Positions 6,036 to 8,973 of a stretch of DNA of 8,973 nt are shown here, in pieces. The position numbers were made by a program, and so were the translations under genes. The notes beneath the pieces were generated by a model. The model made no database searches. It was not told the origin of the DNA and saw nothing but the letters and a program-made list of their open reading frames with translations. The stretch spans positions 1 through 8,973 of the forward strand of contig JAGAFQ010000093.1 of the NCBI GenBank assembly GCA_017612495.1, read 5' to 3'. This stretch comes from Clostridia bacterium. Lineage in GTDB: Bacteria > Bacillota > Clostridia > Oscillospirales > CAG-272. Every line of letters begins with the position of its first letter. Position 1 is the first letter of the stretch.

Positions 6036-6270
6036 ATAAACGGCTATGAAGAGAAGCAGTAACCCGATAATCCGCTCACAGAGAGCAAACGGCGCTGAGA
6101 AGTTTGCAGAAGGGAAAAGGGCGAAGTCGTCTCGGAGCCTTGCGGGTGAAAACAGTAGTCTGCACGTATTTCGGCGTTAACGAAAAGAGTGCGTTGCATT
6201 GCAACGAATTCAGGTGGTACCGCGCATAGGCGTCCTGTTGGGGCTCGCCGTGCGTTTTTTTATTTTTTTG
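6036..6270 (+). ncRNA. T-box leader (tRNA-Val sensing) upstream of valS
   Basis: Stem I: GGCU (6042-6045) pairs with AGCC (6136-6139), with a K-turn-like AUGA/GGA junction, a lower helix GAGA (6051-6054)/UCUC (6130-6133), loop-E AGUA (6058-6061) opposite GAA (6123-6125), and a distal helix GCAAAC/GUUUGC carrying AGAGAG and GGCGCUGAGA. The specifier, read by position against other T-boxes, is GUC (6126-6128), a valine codon, followed by purine G6129. Stem III: GCAC/GUGC (6162-6165/6189-6192) plus UUUCG/CGAAA (6169-6173/6181-6185). The T-box core GGUGGUACCGCG is at 6213-6224; its UGGU (6215-6218) fits the ACCA end of tRNA-Val. Uncharged tRNA-Val should stabilise the antiterminator and allow valS transcription. 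Only 22 nt separate stems I and III, so stem II and the IIA/IIB pseudoknot appear to be missing. Confidence 0.92.
6223..6268 (+). terminator. T-box-controlled terminator
   Basis: CGCA (6223-6226) pairs with TGCG (6251-6254) and GGCG (6229-6232) with CGCC (6246-6249), followed by a T-rich run (6255-6268, T7-A-T6 or longer). CGCAT (6223-6227) can instead pair with GTGCG (6189-6193), giving the mutually exclusive antiterminator-side pairing expected of a T-box switch. Confidence 0.85.
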
Positions 6271-6355
6271 CAGATAGACGTGAGAGGTCATCTCGGCAAT
6301 ATGCCGGCAAACGTATATTTGTGTTGCCGTCTTGCGGCGGCGGAATGGAGTTTTT
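6271..6355 (+). other. valS 5' untranslated region after the terminator
   Basis: No gene is seen. CGGCAA (6305-6310) can pair with TTGCCG (6324-6329), a modest hairpin of unknown meaning. GGAG (6347-6350) is the ribosome binding site, 5 nt before the valS ATG. Confidence 0.5.
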
Positions 6356-8973
6356 ATGAAAAAGGAACTTGCAAAAACATATTCCCCATTGGAATTTGAA
6401 GACCGTCTTTATAAGTTTTGGAATGACAGTCACTATTTTGCGCCGAATATGAAGACCGATAAGGAGCATTTTACCATCGTGATACCGCCTCCCAACATCA
6501 CCGGTCAGCTTCACATGGGCCATGCTCTTGACAATACCTTGCAGGATATTCTTATCCGCTATAAGCGTATGCAGGGCTATTCTACCCTTTGGGTGCCCGG
6601 CACCGACCACGCATCCATCGCGACCGAAGCAAAGATCGTTGAGGCGATGCGCAAAGAGGGACTTTCAAAAGAGGATGTCGGCAGAGAAGGCTTTTTGAAG
6701 CGCGCATGGGAATGGAACGACAAATACGGCGGAAGGATCGTTGAGCAGCTCAAAAAGCTCGGCTCGTCATGCGATTGGGAAAGACGCCGTTTCACCCTTG
6801 ACGATGGTTGTTCAAAGGCGGTCAAAGAGGTATTCGTCCGCCTTTATGAAAAGGGTCTTATCTACCGCGGCGAAAGAATAATCAACTGGTGTCCGCATTG
6901 CAAGACCTCAATATCCGATGCCGAGGTCGAATATGAAGATCAGGCAGGCCATTTTTGGCACATGCGCTATCCGCTTACCGACAACAGCGGATATATCGAA
7001 TTTGCCACGACACGTCCCGAGACCATGCTCGGCGATACCGCCGTTGCGGTAAATCCCAAGGACGAAAGATATAAACACCTCGTCGGCAAGACCGTTTTAG
7101 TACCGCTCGTCAATAGAGAAATTCCGATCATAGCGGATGAATACGTCGAAATGGATTTCGGCACGGGCGTTGTCAAGATCACGCCGGCACACGACCCCAA
7201 CGACTTTGAGGTCGGCTTGCGCCATGATCTTGAAGTGATAAACGTTTTGACCGACGATGCAAAGATCACAGAAGACTATCCCAAATATGCCGGAATGGAT
7301 AGATTCGAGGCACGCAAGGCGATAGTCGAAGATCTTAAAGCGGGCGGATATCTTACAAAGATCGAAGACTATTCTCACAACGTCGGCACCTGCTACCGCT
7401 GCGGCACTACCATTGAGCCGCGTGTCTCAAAACAGTGGTTCGTCAAGATGCCGCCTTTGGCAAAGCCTGCTGTCGATGCCGTCAAAAACGGCGATATCAA
7501 GTTCGTTCCCGAACGCTTTGACAAAAACTATTTTTATTGGATGGAAAACATACGCGACTGGTGCATCTCCCGTCAGCTTTGGTGGGGACACAGAATACCC
7601 GCATTCTATTGCGATGACTGCGGCGAGATAGTCGTTACCAAAGAAGACAGCGCCGTTTGCCCCAAGTGCGGCAAGAAAATGCGCCAGGATCCCGATACGC
7701 TCGACACCTGGTTCTCATCGGCTCTTTGGCCTTTCTCAACACTCGGCTGGCCTGACGACACCGAAGACCTTAAAGAATTCTATCCCACAAGCGTTCTTGT
7801 CACCGGTTACGATATCATCACCTTCTGGGTATCGAGAATGATCTTCTCGGGACTCGAATATACGGGCAAAGCCCCCTTTGACACCGTTTTGATACACGGT
7901 CTTGTCAGAGACGCACAGGGCAGAAAGATGTCAAAATCTCTCGGCAACGGCATAGATCCGCTCGAGATCATCGATAAATACGGCGCTGATGCTTTGCGCT
8001 TTGCGCTTGCAACGGGCAACTCTCCCGGAAACGATATGCGTTTTTCGGATGAAAAGATCGAAGCGGCGCGCAATTTCTGCAACAAGCTTTGGAACGCTTC
8101 GCGCTTCGTTTTGATGAATCTCGATATCGAAAAAGCCGAATTGCCGAAAGAATGCGATCTTGCGCGCGAAGATAAGTGGATAATTTCCGCTTTCAACCGT
8201 CTGGTATCGGATGTCAAAACAAACCTTGACAAATTCGAGCTCGGCGTTGCGCTCTCGAAGATCTACGACTTTGTATGGGACGTTTTCTGCGATTGGTATA
8301 TCGAGCTTTGCAAGATACGTTTTGCAGAAAAAGGCACGAAAGAGAACGTTACGGCTCAAAACGTTATCTGCCGGGTGCTTGACGGCACTTTGCGCCTTTT
8401 GCATCCGTTCTTGCCGTTCATCACCGAAGAGATATGGCAGAGCTTGCCTCATGAGGGTGAGAGCATAATGATCGCCGAATATCCCGAATACAGCGAAAAA
8501 CTTGATTTTTCCGACGACGAAAAGAAGATGGAAAGACTCATCGGAGCCATCAAGGCGATAAGAAACCGCCGCTCCGAAATGAACGTTGCTCCCTCGAAAA
8601 AGGCGAAACTCAAGATCGTCACACAAGATAAAGAGACCTTCGGCGAATGGTCGCATACCGTCTTTGCGCGTATGGCGTCGGCATCCGACACAGAGATACT
8701 TGACGAATATAAGGGCGATAACGCCATTCAGATCATCTGCGACGGTGCAGTCGTATTCATCGACCTTGCCGACATAATCGACTTTGAGGCCGAAAAGATC
8801 CGCTTGGAGGGCGAAAAGGCAAAGGCGCTTGCCGAGATCGAGAGGGTAAATTCAAAGCTTTCAAATGAAAGTTTCGTTGCAAAAGCCCCCGAAAAAGTCG
8901 TCGCTGTCGAGCGCGAAAAACTCGAAAAATATAAGGCGATGCTTTCGGATATCGAAACGGCTCTTTTGAAGTT
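6356..8973 (+). CDS. valS: Valine--tRNA ligase (partial, last few residues beyond window)
   Basis: Class I aminoacyl-tRNA synthetase that charges tRNA-Val with valine in the cytoplasm; 872 codons are visible and the family is usually about 880, so only the extreme C-terminus is missing. Landmarks: PPPNITGQLHMGHAL with HMGH at 53-56 (HIGH motif); the CP1 editing domain with TTRPETMLGDTAVAV (218-232) and the THAHDPND-type segment TPAHDPNDF (276-284), needed to clear Thr-tRNA-Val; GRKMSKSLGNG with KMSKS at 524-528. Two four-cysteine sets are intact, C179/C182 with C346/C349 and C419/C422 with C435/C438, matching the two zinc sites of Thermus-type ValRS. The anticodon-binding helical domain includes DWYIELCKIRF and LHPFLPFITEEIW, and the C-terminal arm (about 800-872) is a charged coiled coil (EAEKIRLEGEKAKALAEIERV...). 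ATG with GGAG 5 nt upstream. Expression should be controlled by the T-box leader. Confidence 0.97.
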   Translation, partial: MKKELAKTYSPLEFEDRLYKFWNDSHYFAPNMKTDKEHFTIVIPPPNITGQLHMGHALDNTLQDILIRYKRMQGYSTLWVPGTDHASIATEAKIVEAMRKEGLSKEDVGREGFLKRAWEWNDKYGGRIVEQLKKLGSSCDWERRRFTLDDGCSKAVKEVFVRLYEKGLIYRGERIINWCPHCKTSISDAEVEYEDQAGHFWHMRYPLTDNSGYIEFATTRPETMLGDTAVAVNPKDERYKHLVGKTVLVPLVNREIPIIADEYVEMDFGTGVVKITPAHDPNDFEVGLRHDLEVINVLTDDAKITEDYPKYAGMDRFEARKAIVEDLKAGGYLTKIEDYSHNVGTCYRCGTTIEPRVSKQWFVKMPPLAKPAVDAVKNGDIKFVPERFDKNYFYWMENIRDWCISRQLWWGHRIPAFYCDDCGEIVVTKEDSAVCPKCGKKMRQDPDTLDTWFSSALWPFSTLGWPDDTEDLKEFYPTSVLVTGYDIITFWVSRMIFSGLEYTGKAPFDTVLIHGLVRDAQGRKMSKSLGNGIDPLEIIDKYGADALRFALATGNSPGNDMRFSDEKIEAARNFCNKLWNASRFVLMNLDIEKAELPKECDLAREDKWIISAFNRLVSDVKTNLDKFELGVALSKIYDFVWDVFCDWYIELCKIRFAEKGTKENVTAQNVICRVLDGTLRLLHPFLPFITEEIWQSLPHEGESIMIAEYPEYSEKLDFSDDEKKMERLIGAIKAIRNRRSEMNVAPSKKAKLKIVTQDKETFGEWSHTVFARMASASDTEILDEYKGDNAIQIICDGAVVFIDLADIIDFEAEKIRLEGEKAKALAEIERVNSKLSNESFVAKAPEKVVAVEREKLEKYKAMLSDIETALLK

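Noticed and set aside
6305..6329. Hairpin CGGCAA/TTGCCG in the valS untranslated region as a second switch
   Set aside because: Only six pairs with a 13-nt loop and no overlap with the ribosome binding site. It is noted in the region description but too weak to claim.
6199..6399. Small plus-strand frame (66 codons) across the T-box terminator and valS start
   Set aside because: Its start lies in the antiterminator region and its path follows structured RNA. There is no ribosome binding site, and the T-box explains the sequence.
7931..8656. Long open frame on the minus strand (241 codons) opposite valS
   Set aside because: It lies wholly within valS, whose frame carries the KMSKS motif and conserved anticodon-domain blocks. 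The antisense translation is rich in Phe and Arg without recognisable motifs. It is a codon-bias shadow.

Overview
The window reads as ordinary chromosomal DNA of an uncultured low-to-moderate GC Firmicute, most likely a gut-type Clostridia (Oscillospirales or Christensenellales-like). This is an inference from sigma-A-type promoters with TATAAT boxes, GGAG/AGGA ribosome binding sites, a tRNA-responsive T-box in front of valS, an ECF-type vitamin transporter component, and the ACT/UPF0210 gene pair common in Firmicutes. I see no IS element, phage gene, CRISPR array, tRNA or rRNA.

Layout. (1) Positions 1-1032, minus strand: a two-gene unit made of a two-helix membrane protein of unknown function (DUF6106-like) followed by a lipoprotein that runs off the left edge. 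(2) Positions 1030-1164: a divergent promoter region. (3) Positions 1165-3870, plus strand: a tight three-gene operon of ACT-domain protein (UPF0237), PFL-like protein (UPF0210/DUF711) and a membrane-anchored D,D-carboxypeptidase of family S11. It ends at a bidirectional hairpin terminator (3871-3895) shared with a convergent gene. (4) Positions 3896-5928: an ECF transporter S component (minus) divergent from a MocR/PdxR-type regulator (plus), separated by about 115 bp holding both promoters and an 8-bp inverted repeat that looks like the regulator's operator. The pairing suggests vitamin B6 uptake controlled by a PLP-sensing regulator. (5) Positions 5929-8973: a valS transcription unit with a very good promoter, a compact T-box leader whose specifier reads GUC (valine) and whose acceptor-binding bulge reads UGGU, a terminator, and valS lacking only its last few codons at the right edge.

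Nothing here is a clearly new multi-gene system. The items most worth checking are the candidate MocR operator and B6-transport link, a long inverted repeat laid over the -35 region of the valS promoter, the short T-box lacking room for stem II/IIA-IIB, the S11 carboxypeptidase with Ala in place of the usual Asn in its second motif and no C-terminal domain, and the still-uncharacterised ACT/UPF0210 pair joined to a cell-wall gene.
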